A stretch of 64,000 nucleotides of DNA from Diphasiastrum complanatum (GCA_029204225.1 CM055107.1:49879489-49943488), one strand, 5' to 3'; shown: positions 10,707 to 21,975, counted from the first letter of the stretch. A program made the numbers and translations. The notes: a model not told the origin generated them from the letters alone.

Positions 10707-11093
10707 ATGCAAGTGCTTGCTGAGTATTCTACCTCAATAATGGTGTGTGAGAACTTCATGAAATAAAATGTGATAGTGTTGAAACATGTGGAAGTTCTCA
10801 GTGTAATATACTATCTCAATTACCAAATTTGTGCTATGGGTGGACAATCTAAGATATCGGAATTGCAGAAGTGAACTAGATCGAAAAAGTTATAAAATCT
10901 ATCCTTGTAAACTAGACCATCAGATGTTGACCTGCAACACTCTTTGTGAATAGATATTTATGAGAAAAACATATGGGAAATGAAAATGGAGGAAGTAAAA
11001 GCATAGACAATTAGAAAACATAAAAATAAGAGGACATAAAAATTAAAAGAATTAGTAAAATATGTAACATAAATATATACAATAGTGATGGAG
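10707..11093. other. No gene recognised
   Basis: AT-rich spacer immediately downstream (minus strand) of the integrase C-terminus. No polypurine tract or LTR could be identified. Confidence 0.5.
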
Positions 11094-13813
11094 TTATATT
11101 GGGTCAACAGAAAAAAAAAACTCTTCATAGTAGTGCCATAGATGGCCGCCATTTATGACAGTGTCGAGGAGTACTCCATCAAGTGTTTCTAGCTGGACCG
11201 CTCCATTAGGAAAGATTTTATTCATGACATATGGTCGTTCGCTTCTGAATTTTGATTTCCCTGGGTGTTTCTTAGATGTGTAGAGAAGAACCTGATCACC
11301 TAAGTGTAAATCTTTATTGCATAGGTGACGATCATGCCAAGCTTTTTGTCGATGTTTGTTAACTAGTTGTGCGTGATATGAGATGAGTCGAGTCTCACAC
11401 AATTGGGCTAACGTAAAAAATTGTAACTTTCCCACATAGATCAGTAAAGAAAGCTTGCATGACTCACAAGGAAGGAACTAGGAACTCAACAGGCATTACT
11501 GCCTCTTGATCGTATACGAGATGGAAGGGAGTAACTCATCTAGTGGCCTTCTTGGGAGTTGTGCGATACGCCCAAATAGCAGAGAACAACTTGGTTTTTC
11601 AATCTGATCGACTAGTTTCAAGTATCTTGGTTAGGATCTTACAAATAGTCTTGTTTGTCAATTCTGCTTGGCCATTACATCTGGGATAGTACAGAGAACT
11701 TCTGCGGTGGATAACAAGGTAATCGCGTAAGAGATTATCAATCACTTCATTTAAGAAGTGTGAGCCTCTATCACTAACAAGCTTGATTGGACAGCCAAAA
11801 CGTGTAATAATGTCTTCATAAAAAGAATGCACGACGGTCTTTGCATTGGCGTCCTTTGTTGCACTTGCTTCTACCCACTTGGTTGCATAATCAGTTGCGA
11901 TAAAGATATAGCATGCTTGAGTAATTTTGGCTGCTAAATAGTGGCAGAGTTATTGTACGACATAGATAATGGCCAATGCTTCTCACTCCGTTGTTGTATA
12001 GTTTACTTCAGTAGGCACCAGTTGTCTACTCAAGAAACATATTGGAAAATCTTTTCCATATTCGTCCGGTTGTACTAGGATATCTCCTATGGCATACTTA
12101 CTTGCGTCGGTATGCACGTGGAATTCTTTCGTGTAATCTGGAGAACGAAGTATGGGTGCAGTAGTAAGCGCTAAATAGTGACCACAACTAAACAAACAAG
12201 ACTTGCCTTATCGGTGTAGTCGATTATGAAGATGCAGTAGTAGTTAGTATGGCCTAAGAAGACATAAACTTCTTTCACCGTTGTGGGTAAAGGCATTTCA
12301 ACTATAGCCTTGATCTTGGAAGGACCGATAGATATACCCTCCTTGGATATAATATGTCCGAGGACAATCCCATGGGTGACCCAGATTTGACATTTTTCAA
12401 GGTTTAGTGATATACCAAACCTACGACAGCGAATGAATATCTTTTCAAGGGCTTCGAGTTATTTTTCTGCAGAAGAATGTACACCCAAATTATCTAGATA
12501 AATCTCGACAATTCGATGTAACAAATCTTGGAACGCCATTTGCATGATGCGTTGGAACGTAGGAGGGGGCGTTGCATAAGCCAAAAGGCATTATCTTATA
12601 AGCATAAACGCCATATTCCGTGGCAAACGCCATCTTGTGTCTATCCTCAGTGGCTATTTGGACTAGAAAATAGCCACTAAAACTATCTAGGAAGCTAAAA
12701 GCTTCAGCTCCTGCCATTTCCTCGAGTATTTGTGTCGTTAAGGGCAACAAGAAGTGGTCTTTTTTAGTAACCATGTTAAGGTTTTTGAGATCAATGCAGA
12801 AATGAAGCTTGCCATTTTTCTTGGAAACCACCATGATGGGTGATTTCCAATCTGTGTGCTGGACTTCATAAATGAAACCGGCATCAAGGAGCTTCTTAAT
12901 ATCTTCGTCAATCTGTTCACTATAAATCAGATTACAACGGTGAGGCTTTGTCCGAATAGGCTTAGCATTTGCTTCTAATGGAATAGTATGGACTACTATT
13001 TCAGGTGGGACCCCCTTCATTTTGTTATAATTCCAAGCAAATACATCTCTGTATTTGCGCAATAAGGTCTCCAGATCAAGAAGTTGACTTGGCGTGAGTT
13101 GGGCTCCGACATGAATGATACAATCCATGTCCTCATCAAGATCTCTAAGATTGAGCGGTATGGTCTTTGCTGGTCCTTCAAATGAGTGGGATACTTGTGT
13201 AGGTTCCTATTGCAGTTGCAGTAACTGGATCACCACGTCATCAAGTGTGAAATCTTTGAATTTGCTTGGTAGGTCAAAAGGAGATTCCACAAAGTTCTTT
13301 GGAACTTTGGGAATCATTGATGTGGATGTGCTAGCAGATGTTGAAGCTCTATCGGAGCAATGGTCATTTTGTTGTTCGGACAACGGCTTGATGGGTTGCT
13401 TAAGCTTTTCGTGCATTTTTGTCTCTCGGTTAGTTTGGTGTCGACAATTTTATTTTTTTGTATCCCAGATTTTTGGTTTGTTGAGGAGGTGGTGTGGTTG
13501 CCTCTCGAATCAATTCTTCGTTTATTGCATCCCAGAATTTGTCTGGATACATGTCCCATTGGTAGACCTTAGGTTTGGACAGATAGGCCACGATATTGGC
13601 TATCTTGGTTGTGAGTTGTACATGAGCCATAGGCCCTAGCGACTTAATTTCCTTGGGGATCGATTTTGGTGCATAACGTTTTTGATCGAGATACATGAGG
13701 ATTTGGTCATCAGTCATTACGTCATCATTCACCGAAAGAATACCGTCCGGGCTACAAAAAAGACTAGGTGCTCCTGGGCACCAAGCTATGGGAATTGGAT
13801 CTATCATCATCAA
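11094..13813 (-). pseudogene. Tat-like Ty3/gypsy pol (RT, RNase H, integrase)
   Basis: Order on the minus strand: a linker (13813-13207); RT from about 13128 with YRDVFAWNYNKMKGVPPEI, WKSPIMVVSKKNGKLHFCID, FLDSFSGYF and MPFGLCNAP; RT thumb near 12280-12470 (LGHIISKEGI); RNase H 11983-12195 (FHVHTDASKYAIGDILVQ); integrase core near 11599-11832 (LVSDRGSHFLNEV with catalytic Asp, and YYPRCNGQAELTN with Glu); integrase C-terminus 11094-11435 (GDQVLLYTSKKHPGKSKF). A frame change occurs after CNAP. The catalytic box reads IYLDN where YLDD is expected, so the second Asp is lost. Frameshifts and stops occur throughout. WAYRTTPKKATR and the RNase H wording fit the Tat/Athila side of gypsy. The 5' end is cut by a copia LTR fragment at 13827. 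Confidence 0.88.
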
Positions 13814-13826
13814 TGGAATAAAAATA

Positions 13827-14010
13827 TGTTGGATTTATCTCCTCTACTCTCCTAAATCCTATTTTAATTTGCCTCCATTCATGCTGTTGTGTGTTACTTG
13901 TGTTGTCGCACAGTCTGCATATTTACATGTAAAATAAGACAAGCAAAAAATGCGTCTGTCTGCATAAATACAAGTAAATTTCACAAGCGAATGCTCATCC
14001 CATGCACTGT
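13827..14010 (+). mobile_element. Copia LTR fragment with internal deletion
   Basis: It starts TGTTGGATTTATC like the reverse complement of 4813 downward and stays collinear through the ACATGTAAAATAAGACA and CTGCATAAATACAAG motifs. Near 13990 it skips about 65 bp relative to the 4.6-kb copy and resumes at TGCTCATCCCATGCA. Only the start of the LTR is present and no polypurine tract precedes it, so it is a piece, not a solo LTR. Confidence 0.75.
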
Positions 14011-14247
14011 GCAATCAGATTTGACACATTGACCAAAAAAAAGAGAAATGACCTAGACACCCGTTTTTTCAAAAAGTTGAAAATTGTTTGAAAATTAGCC
14101 AAAATATTGAATGTCAAAACTATAAAAATTAATCAAAAATTAAAAAAGTTTCATTTGTCATAATTTACAAATATGGAAAACATAATGAGTTATTATTTTT
14201 TTTTTTCATTTCTAAATTTGGCTCTATTGTAAAATTTCAACTCGGGA
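14011..14247. other. AT-rich spacer
   Basis: Poly-A/T-rich, no coding signal apart from the start of the Helitron piece at its right edge (AAAATTTCAACT near 14231 may encode the preceding K-I-S-T). Confidence 0.4.
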
Positions 14248-14269
14248 AGAATATAGGGAGTAGAGTCCT
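14248..14269 (+). pseudogene. Helitron helicase piece, upstream side of a split reading frame
   Basis: Codons AAT ATA GGG AGT AGA GTC CT (N-I-G-S-R-V-L) end at the LTR border. The last five bases GTCCT match the bases flanking the opposite LTR (minus strand 21197-21193), from which the frame continues V-L-I-P-R-I. G-x-R-V-x-I-P-R-I is the late-helicase motif of plant Helitron/PIF1-like proteins. Very short, so the assignment rests on the junction match. Confidence 0.6.
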
Positions 14270-14995
14270 TGTAGTGGGTTTCTTTCCTTGCCTAACCTGA
14301 ATCCAAGATCTAGTCAATCTAGCATCATAGAGACGGAGTTAGTTATCACGCGTAGGTTCGTTCCCATGAGAGTGATAGTTTAGTTCAGATTTCAGCATGA
14401 ATGGAAGATCTAAATCTAGCTCTACATTCATTAACCCTACACATTAACACTAAGATCCATTAACACTACAATCCACAACAAAGATATCTTACTCTTTCTC
14501 TCTCATAAAAAGTATAATAACACTCAATCCCAATAACATTCAGATCCAATAATTAGCAAAATCCAAAGAAAGCATGAGAGATGGAGAAGGAAATAAGAAG
14601 AGCAAGGACATTCATCAATCCATTTCTGAAGAGAACCAATCTGCTTCATTGAAATGAGAAAATGAACATGAGGAGCAACTCGAGTTGGTCCCTTCTTATA
14701 GTAGAGAGCCTCTGAATCCTATTGGTCCAGTCTTGCCTCTCTTTTTATTCAAATTTAAAGAAGTGTGAGAACCATCAAAATTGGAGGGAAACCCAACTTT
14801 ATTCACTAGCATGACATTTAGGCCCTACGACATTAAAAGTCCCGCAAAAAGGCCTAAAGTCCTTTTATTAACTTTTAACTAATCAATCAAATAACTATGT
14901 GATCATCGGGTTGGACTTACACACGTAGGGTGCCAAATCCCTCTCACTTATTAACTAGGGTTAGGGTTGCCTTGGGATCCGCAAACCCTCCAACA
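14270..14995 (-). mobile_element. Gypsy (Tat-like) LTR, 726 bp
   Basis: On the minus strand it begins TGTTGGAGGGTTTGCGG at 14995 and ends ...CCCACTACA at 14270. It is collinear with the plus LTR at 21198-21953 over its full length with few mismatches (by eye above 90 percent identity), apart from small indels. The unknown long frame at 15000-17957 lies immediately upstream in the same orientation, so this is a 3' LTR. The flanking GTCCT (14265-14269) is the target duplication shared, in inverted form, with the other LTR. Confidence 0.9.
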
Positions 14996-14999
14996 ATAT

Positions 15000-17957
15000 T
15001 CTCCACCAAAACTGGTGGCGGTCCCACGACACCTGCAATATGCAGTTATTGGGGACTTTTATTGGCTTCGCGTCGGATTTTGATTAAATGGTACTGCACC
15101 TTCTCCATATAGTCGAGGCGTGTAGTATTAAAATCCAAATTGTGTGGTAGAAAACAACGGTGGGCTCTGACAATCCACTTGGAGGTTGTCCATGATGTGA
15201 AGCGTGATTCTCAGGAGCCTCCCATCATTGCCGCACGAAAATATAAACGAGCAACCGGTAGCTGATCTTTGATTTGCTCTGAGGCCATCAGCTTATTTGG
15301 ATCGAATGCCAGAGGAGAGAGACAATTGTCCTATCTGGTTGCCACTGACGCCAACAGAGTTAGATCTTTAGAAAACATTGCCGATTGTCGCACCATTGGA
15401 TCTAAAGAGTGGACATATTCTCTTTGATAGGCTTGTAAGACACAATGAAAATCCATTGAGATTGTCTAGCTATAGGGCGGATGGATGATTGGCCAATTGG
15501 GCGTATGGATGGTGATCTTGTCCATAGCCAATCCCAAAGCTTTCCATTTATTTCTTCACGGCATTGGCACGTAATAGGGATCTACCCGCAATTGGTGAGG
15601 GTTGGTGACGTAATTCCTAATTGATTCCGGAGTTTTTTAAAAAATAGTAATTCTCCATGCCAGCTGCTCTCCCAATGCAAGTATTTTATCCGACTCTTTG
15701 CCGGTCTCTATCTCAGAGGTCTTAAACTTCAGAACCCATCCACCACGTGAGGACTCATGCGGATGTTGCTTTAAGAAGGTTTGAATCTGGTCCTTGACGC
15801 TGATGGGCCTTCTGAATAGAGGTGTGGTCCTTGATGAGGATGGACCTGCTTGTACTACTAGTAAGATTGGTGGTTGTTTGGCTATATCTGGAGCTCCTCC
15901 CTGGTCCATGCTCGAATCTACCCCTGTATCCATTGGTACAGCTTCTTGGAACGGAGGGAGAATTGCGGCATGAGCGGTACGGGGATTTGTGGTCCGGCCT
16001 CCAACACTTGAGAGGCTGCTTTTTCATAGGCAGTGATGGTCTCCTTAGCCTTTGCCAACTTGGTTGAAGCTGCTTCTTTGAACCTGTCAAAGCCGTCTTG
16101 AAATCCTTGAAGGGCCACTTTGTATGTCTCCACTTTCTTGAACAAATATGCAATCTCCATCGGTGTGACCGGATGATCTGATATTTGTGTTTGAGGATAC
16201 GCATCACATTCAAGGGTGGTCACATCCAATTCATCTTGAAGCCGCATGCGATAATTGACCCTTCAGCAGCTGCACTTGTTGCTTTGCATCCTGCATGGCC
16301 TTATCCACTTGATCCTGTGCAATTGTCAAGGTGTTTTGCAGGGAGTTGATGTAGTCTTCCAAGTGATCAGCTTGTTGCTGGGCCAACTTCTTTTCGGTTT
16401 CAACCTTGTCTTCATGTTGTTTGGCAATCTTTAACTCTCGATCCAACTGGACAATTTTCTGGCTTATCAGAGTGTTTTCGGACCCCATCTCGGAGATTTT
16501 TTGCTCCATTTTCTTTTTCTTATCTAGCATAGACTGGATCACTTCCACAAGGCTTGAAACCAAACCTAGAGAATCACCAGAATCGTCGGTTGTGGAGGCT
16601 GCAGCATTAGGAGAACCTGATGGTACTATCCTTGGTAGGCGTGGAATAGGTGCCACTAGTTCTTCTTCTTCAAAAATTTCCTCCTCTTCAAATCCCTCAG
16701 GCACTGTGGCGTTGAGCTATTTTGGTGATTTCACAGCTTTTTCGACCCGAAGTGCGGCTAGGCTATCTTCCGTGTGAGGTTGTTGGCTGACATCTTCAAC
16801 ACCAACAGTAGATTCATGGATATGTCTGAATCCTCTTTCAGAGGATTGGATTTCAAAGAGCACAGGGCTCTAGGGCATTTCAAAAAATTTGGTGGCCCCA
16901 AGGGGGTCGGAATCATCGAACATATCCATAAAGAACCGTGTGTTTGGTGAGGTGGCTTCGGTGTGTGGGGGTGAGGCAGCCTGGGCAGTTGTGATGGGAA
17001 TGGTAGGCCCAATGGTCACACACTGTCTTTGAATGGAAGCAGAGGCAAGGGAAGCATCAGAGACTGGGGGAATGGGAAGTTCAGTGCAAACAACAGCAGG
17101 GGGTGGAAGCACAGCTGACTAGGTATGCCTAGTGCGATGTTGTGACGCTGAAGGCGAGTTAGAAATAACGATCTCACTGCGTGGATGAAGACGACTATGA
17201 GAACTCGAGGCCTAATGAGATGACTCTACCGGTGCTTCTTCGTAGACCGAAAGCGCGGAATCCAGGTGGAAGCCATGGATTTTTTTTCTGAGTGAAAAGT
17301 GGATAAAAGGGACAATAAAGAGCCAGCAGCGAATTGTTGCTTAGTAGTGGCCTTAATAGCTCGTTTGAGCTCACCAGAAACAGTCTTGAACCAATTATAT
17401 GATTCAAGAGGGGCTTTGGCCAACTTGGTGTGGGACTTCACTATACTATGGAGGATCTGTGATGTGATGCGGTCTATCCTGAGGTTGCCAACCATCAAGA
17501 AGTTGTTCAGTAGCTGGGCAATAGCGTGGATTGAAGGCTCAATGATGGCTTCCAAAAGGTAGCCATCATTGGTCCAGTGCAGATCGTTGGTGAGGTCAAT
17601 ATATGGCTTGATGGCCTGTTTGGCGTGCTTGTGATTGGGTGAGGCTTGCGTGCCGGATGCTATACCTATAGCTGCAAGGGCAGTCTTAGTGACACACACC
17701 TTGTGTGTGGCTCCCTGGAAAGTGATATAAAATTTATATTTCTCTTCCTTCCATGTACTGAAGGCAAGAGTGATAAATTCCATATTGCGGCCAGAAAAAG
17801 CTCTCTCATGAATACCCATTGTAGTGAGCAGAGGCTCTGCAAGGGTCATCCATTGAGTGACCATGCTTGTGCTAGGAAGGATCATGATGTCCGTTGTAGA
17901 TGGGACATCACGATGGATAGTATAGCATGGAGACTGAGAAGTATTGGTAGAAGACAT
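15000..17957 (-). pseudogene. Unknown 3' frame of a Tat-like gypsy element, copy 1
   Basis: The start ATG at 17957 (MSSTNTSQSPCYTIHRDVPS) is preferred over an upstream in-frame ATG because the sister copy at 28037 starts at the same aligned place. Parts in order: an N-terminal globular region (17957 to about 17226; IHERAFSGRNMEF, KYKFYITFQGATHKV, ASPNHKHAKQAIKPY); a Pro/Ser/Thr-rich linker (about 17110-16870); an acidic stretch then a long coiled coil (16704-16231; Gln/Glu/Lys heptads such as KKMEQKISEMGSENTLI); a second helical block (16247-15918); a linker with RRPISVKDQIQTFLKQHP; and a C-terminal domain with FDPNKLMASEQIKDQLPVAR near 15260. Frameshifts and stops break it. It ends against the LTR. 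No family recognised; it is not RT, integrase, protease or a CCHC gag. Confidence 0.7.
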
Positions 17958-18360
17958 GATGATCAGAAAGGAAATATAAAACGCGTAAAAGTGTCTCAAA
18001 AAGCAGTGCAAGAATTTTGGAAGGCTTTGGTCGCTATAAAAATTTACAAGAGCTTCGCTAGCACAAGTGAGGAATGAATCGAATTCAGTCAATTATAGGT
18101 GAATTTGGTGGGTCCATTACACTGAATACTAGTTTGGCTGATCACTTCTGAACAAGGCATGTATAGTATTGTGATAATAGGGTATAAAAATCTCGGTGAA
18201 GGTTTCTGGGGATCTGAACCTATCAGGCGAACGTTTTCTAGGCCTGGCGAAGGATGAACCTTCGTGGTTGTGTGTGTGGATTTGTGTGTTTGTGTGTGTG
18301 TCTATATGAGTGTGCATGTGCATGCATTGATTTCTCCAAAAACTTGATATCTTTACAATT
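17958..18360. other. Sequence upstream of the unknown frame
   Basis: The stretch up to about 18180 is still similar to 27720-28036 upstream of the sister copy (shared GAATTCGATTCATT and GCTAGCGA words), so it belongs to the element. A TG/CA-rich patch lies at 18265-18325. No pol frame is found further right, so the element is broken here. Confidence 0.5.
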
Positions 18361-19150
18361 CCTTAGACTACTTTTAGGGTTGTTGGCTTGAACAAAAGTT
18401 TATTTATGCGTGACTCTGATGGTTTGAAAACTGGTCTGGTGCTATGGATTTGTCTCGACGTGCAACACAGTATGGAATAGACAGCAGACAAAATGAACTT
18501 GTAGCCACCTTTCGTCCGAAGTTCCGAGGGATTCGACCGAATCCGACCAATTTCTCGCCCGACATGCCTAACTTCCCTAGACTACTTTTAGGGTTCCTGG
18601 CTCAGGTGCACACTTCTCAATGAGTACTAAACCGTTTGGAACCTAGTTTGGTGCTTCAGATTCATCTCCACGTGCAACACAGTACAGAATAGACGACAAG
18701 CAAAACGGACTCTGTTTGGCGACATTGGACCACTTCTTGTGAATGCCAAAAAGTAGTCCATTCATTGTGCCCTAATGGCGTTCCTTCTAACATGAAGGAT
18801 GTTGTCCAAGAAAACGATGTCAGAATTGAGCTGCAACTGGTCTAGTGGATTCGTGTCAAGCACATGAATTTGTAGCCACCTTTCGTTCGAAGTTCCGAGG
18901 GCATTCGATTGAATCGACCAGTTTATGGTCCAACAGGCCTAACTTTCCTATACTACTTTTAAGGTTTCTGGCTTGGACGCATGTTTCTACTAAACTGTTT
19001 GAAATTTGGTTTGGTGCTGCAGGTTCGTCTTGACATGTAGCATAGTACGACAAACAACAGGCAGAATGGACTCCGTTCGGTGACACTGGACCACTTCTCG
19101 TGAATGCCAAAAAGTAATCCATTTATTGTGCCCTTATGGCATTCCTTCCT
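18361..19150. repeat. Composite tandem repeats, main period about 376 bp
   Basis: Three sub-blocks recur. Block A (CTACTTTTAGGGTT... to a GACAA-rich end) starts near 18363, 18571 and 18947. Block B (GGACCACTTCT, GAATGCCAAAAAGTA) near 18728 and 19088. Block C (TTGTAGCCACCTTTCGT, AAGTTCCGAGGG) near 18499 and 18870. A2 to A3 is 376 bp; A1 to A2 is 208 bp because B is missing. Non-coding. Confidence 0.8.
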
Positions 19151-19259
19151 ATTTGTGTCAAAAAGTACTCCATTTACTATGCCTCGCTACGTAGGGACTC
19201 ATTTGCACTTCCTACAATACATATAGACAAAGCCCTAGCTTGGCTCGTCTCCTACGGGC

Positions 19260-19530
19260 CAATTTTTGTTTAGAGTTAGGCATTAGGGTTAGGCTTAAGG
19301 CATTAGGCATTAGGCATTAGGCTTTAGACATTATGCTTTAGGGTTAGGCTTTAGGCATGTGTTTGTGTGTGTGTGTTAGGCTTTAGACATAAATCATTAG
19401 GGTTAGGCTTTAGGCATTAGACATTGGGCTTTGGGCTTTAGGCCTTAGGCATTAGGAATTAGGATTAGGCTGTAACTTTAAACTTTAGGCTTAGGCTGTG
19501 TGCGTGTGTGTGTGTGTGTGTGTTTGGATA
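19260..19530. repeat. Degenerate interstitial telomere-like repeats
   Basis: Dense array of TTAGGGTTAGGCTTTAGGCATTAGGC-type heptamer variants of the plant telomere unit TTTAGGG, mostly with GGG changed to GGC, broken by two (GT)n runs (about 19353-19370 and 19499-19524). It is internal to the sequence and mutated, so it is an interstitial array and not a chromosome end. Confidence 0.8.
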
Positions 19531-19734
19531 GTTAGCTCTCTCTCAAGCCTACGAGCTTGAACACTCCTGAGCATTCCACCTCACTTCTTAGAGTTGTTTG
19601 AGAGATTGCCATTGCACGAAAATTTTTCTTTCTAAGACACTCAAATTATTTTCATTCGTTTCTTTTTCAAGTTCGTTTTCTTTTTTAGCTAGACCTATCT
19701 TCTGCACACCACTTTCCGACAGATCTCGCATCTA

Positions 19735-19935
19735 TGTATGTGTGTTTATTCATGATAGTGCATATATCTATGCATGCGTGTATGTATGAGTGAGAGTGTG
19801 TGCGTGTGTACATGTATGTGTCTGTACATGCATGTGCAATGTGCAATGTGTACATGTATGCATATGTGTGAGAATATGTCTACATATATGTGTGCATATA
19901 TGTGTGTACATGTATGCATACGTGTGAGAATGTGA
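19735..19935. repeat. Alternating purine-pyrimidine TG/CA/TA tract
   Basis: About 200 bp of imperfect TGTGTATG, CATATA and CATGCA words. The alternating pattern favours Z-DNA or cruciform formation in principle. No coding signal. Confidence 0.6.
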
Positions 19936-20233
19936 GAAAGTACGTATATTTCAGAAGACCATGCTCTAGATTTTAAAATTTTGATATGTGGTTTATAATC
20001 ACATGCAATGCAAACTTCAAAAGATTAGCCACTTTGAGCTATTTATGTGTACAAACATGTATAGCCATCCTATATGTAGAATACATGTAAAACCACATAT
20101 TCACTATGAAAAATGTGTGAAAGATGCATTAGTATGAGTACAACAATCAGTTAACTGCAAATCAATCAAGAAAGGAAGACAGTCCACATACTTAAATAAA
20201 AAAAATGAATCTATTATATTTCTATTTCAAAAC

Positions 20234-20681
20234 TCAACAATTCTCAAAAAAAATTTCCCACAAATCACATCCAAAGCCTTGGGAGCACACCAAGGTATCT
20301 ATCATCTGTGACACATTAGTATTATCTACAACCAATACTGCTCTATAAATGTATGTTAAATTTTGTACTAACAAATCCACATGTAATAACATATGGTGTT
20401 CTTGTGGAATCAAATATGCGATGTCTTGTAAATCCTTTAAAAACTCCGCGTATAGTTGCAACAACCAAATAATTGTGCAGATGTGTCCGCCATCGCGCAA
20501 AACAAATCACTCCAAGTCCCACACGAACGTTTGTCGATTGACAATGACCTTCACCATCTGCAAAAACATACACACTTATTAACTTAATGCAATTACCTAA
20601 AACATAGTTAATAGCAAATTGGAATGAAGATACTCGCTCATTCCAACAGCCTGCTCGACGAAATCTACAAAAAAGAAACAC
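20234..20681 (-). other. Overlapping open frames downstream of the Helitron stop, function unknown
   Basis: Two minus-strand frames (about 112 and 88 codons) lie 250-700 bp past the Helitron helicase stop at 20930. They contain VRVGLGVICFARWRTHLHNY and, in the other frame, LLQLYAEFLKDLQDIAYL. They may be decayed second-frame or 3' Helitron sequence, since plant Helitrons can carry extra genes, but I recognise no domain; they could be chance frames. Confidence 0.25.
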
Positions 20682-20929
20682 AATGTTAGTATAAGCCTTA
20701 TGTCAAATCAAATACTGAACTCAAAATCTTGACTATATCCAAGAACCTCCTTCTCCGTGTACAAAATTTCATAGTTTTTTTCTCCAAATCTAACTGTAAT
20801 TGTAATTGTAACTGTAACTCTACCCTACATCCCAAATGCTAAGTCTAACTCCAATTCTAATTCTAATTGTACCTTGCATCTCGCAACCATAAACCATAAA
20901 CATCACTTCAAACTTACTACTACAACACT

Positions 20930-21197
20930 TCTGAATACACAATGTTCTGAGTGTACCTCGCCACTCCATCCACATCCGTAAATCGATTGTCCTTGTCAAT
21001 AATCAGCACATGAAGACTTGCTGCATTCTGCACTCTCAAAAGTGCAACATACAGCTGCCCATGTCGAGGCGAATATAATGTTAGTTTGCTTTGTTTATTG
21101 TCATGGCAAATGCTGCTATGATAGGAAACTAGACCCTTTGCAATTCAAACGATATGTTTGAATCGCTTGGCACTATACGGATACGTGGAATAAGGAC
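20930..21197 (-). pseudogene. Helitron/PIF1-type helicase C-terminus
   Basis: From the LTR border at 21197 the minus strand reads VLIPRIRIVPSDSNISFELQ, then R-V, stop (TAG where Q is expected), FPIIAAFAMTINK, a frame shift, then SPRHGQLYVALLRV and the end YTQNIVYSEVL with a stop at 20930-20932. V-x-I-P-R-I, F-A-M-T-I-N-K and H-G-Q-L-Y-V-A-L-S-R-V are late helicase motifs of plant Helitrons. The stop matches the usual position of the Helitron C-terminus. The coding part upstream of VLIPRI is displaced to 14248-14269 by an LTR element insertion and a later inversion. Confidence 0.85.
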
Positions 21198-21953
21198 TGT
21201 TGGAGGGTTTGCGGATCCCACGACAACCCTAACCCTAGTTAATAAGTGAGAGGGATTCGGCACCCTGCGTGTGTAAGTCCAACCCGATGATCACATAATT
21301 ATTTGATTGATTAGTTAAAAGTCAATAAAAGGACTTTAGGTCTTTTTGCGGGACTTTTAATGTCGCAGGGCCTAAATGTCAAGTTGGTGAATAAAGTTGG
21401 GTTTTCCTCCAATTTTGATGGTTCTCACACTTCTTTAAATTGGATTAAAAAGAGAGGCAAGACTGGACCAATAGGATTCAGAGGCCAGGGTCCTCCTCTC
21501 TACTATAAGAAGGGACCAACTCGAGTTGCTCCTCATGTTCATTTTCTCATTTCAATAAAGCAGATTGGTTCTCTTCAGAAATGGATTGATGAATGTCCTT
21601 GCTCTTCTTCTTTCCTTCTCCATCTCTCATGATTTCTTTGGATTTTGCTAATTATTGGATATGAATGTAATTTGATTGAGTGTTATTATACTTTTTATGA
21701 GAGAGAAAGAGAGAGAGAGAGAGAGAAAGAGTAAGCTATCTTTGTTGTGGATCGTAGTGTTAATGGATCTTAGTGTTAATGAGTAGGGTTAATGGATGTA
21801 GAGTTAGATTTAGAAATTTCATTCATGCTGAAATCTGAACTAAACTATTGCTCTCATGGGAACAAACCTACGCATGACAACTAACTCTGTCTCTATGATG
21901 CTAGATTGACTATATCTTTGATTCAAGTTAGGCAAGGAAAGAATCCCACTACA
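21198..21953 (+). mobile_element. Gypsy (Tat-like) 5' LTR, 756 bp
   Basis: It runs from TGTTGGAGGGTTTGCGG to CCCACTACA, followed after four bases by a tRNA-Asp primer-binding site, so it is a 5' LTR. A TATA-like CTACTATAAGAAGG lies near 21501. It is the partner, in opposite orientation, of 14270-14995. The preceding five bases AGGAC (21193-21197) are the reverse complement of the GTCCT that flanks the other LTR. A (GA)n run occurs at about 21703-21731. Confidence 0.9.
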
Positions 21954-21957
21954 ATTT

Positions 21958-21975
21958 TGGCGTCGTTGCCGGGGA
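21958..21975 (+). other. Gypsy primer-binding site (tRNA-Asp)
   Basis: TGGCGTCGTTGCCGGGGA differs at one position from TGGCGCCGTTGCCGGGGA, the complement of the plant tRNA-Asp 3' end, which Athila and Tat gypsy elements use as primer-binding site. It supports the Tat/Athila assignment of this family. Confidence 0.85.

Noticed and set aside
10293-10766. Plus and minus frames across the 25-bp repeat encoding similar peptide repeats
   Set aside because: The 25-bp period changes frame every unit, so the peptide repetition is an artefact of DNA repetition.
13115-13639. Plus-strand frame of 174 codons, Cys/Phe/Leu-rich
   Set aside because: Antisense shadow of the gypsy pol linker on the minus strand.
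19260-19530. True chromosome end
   Set aside because: The units are highly mutated and unique sequence continues on both sides.
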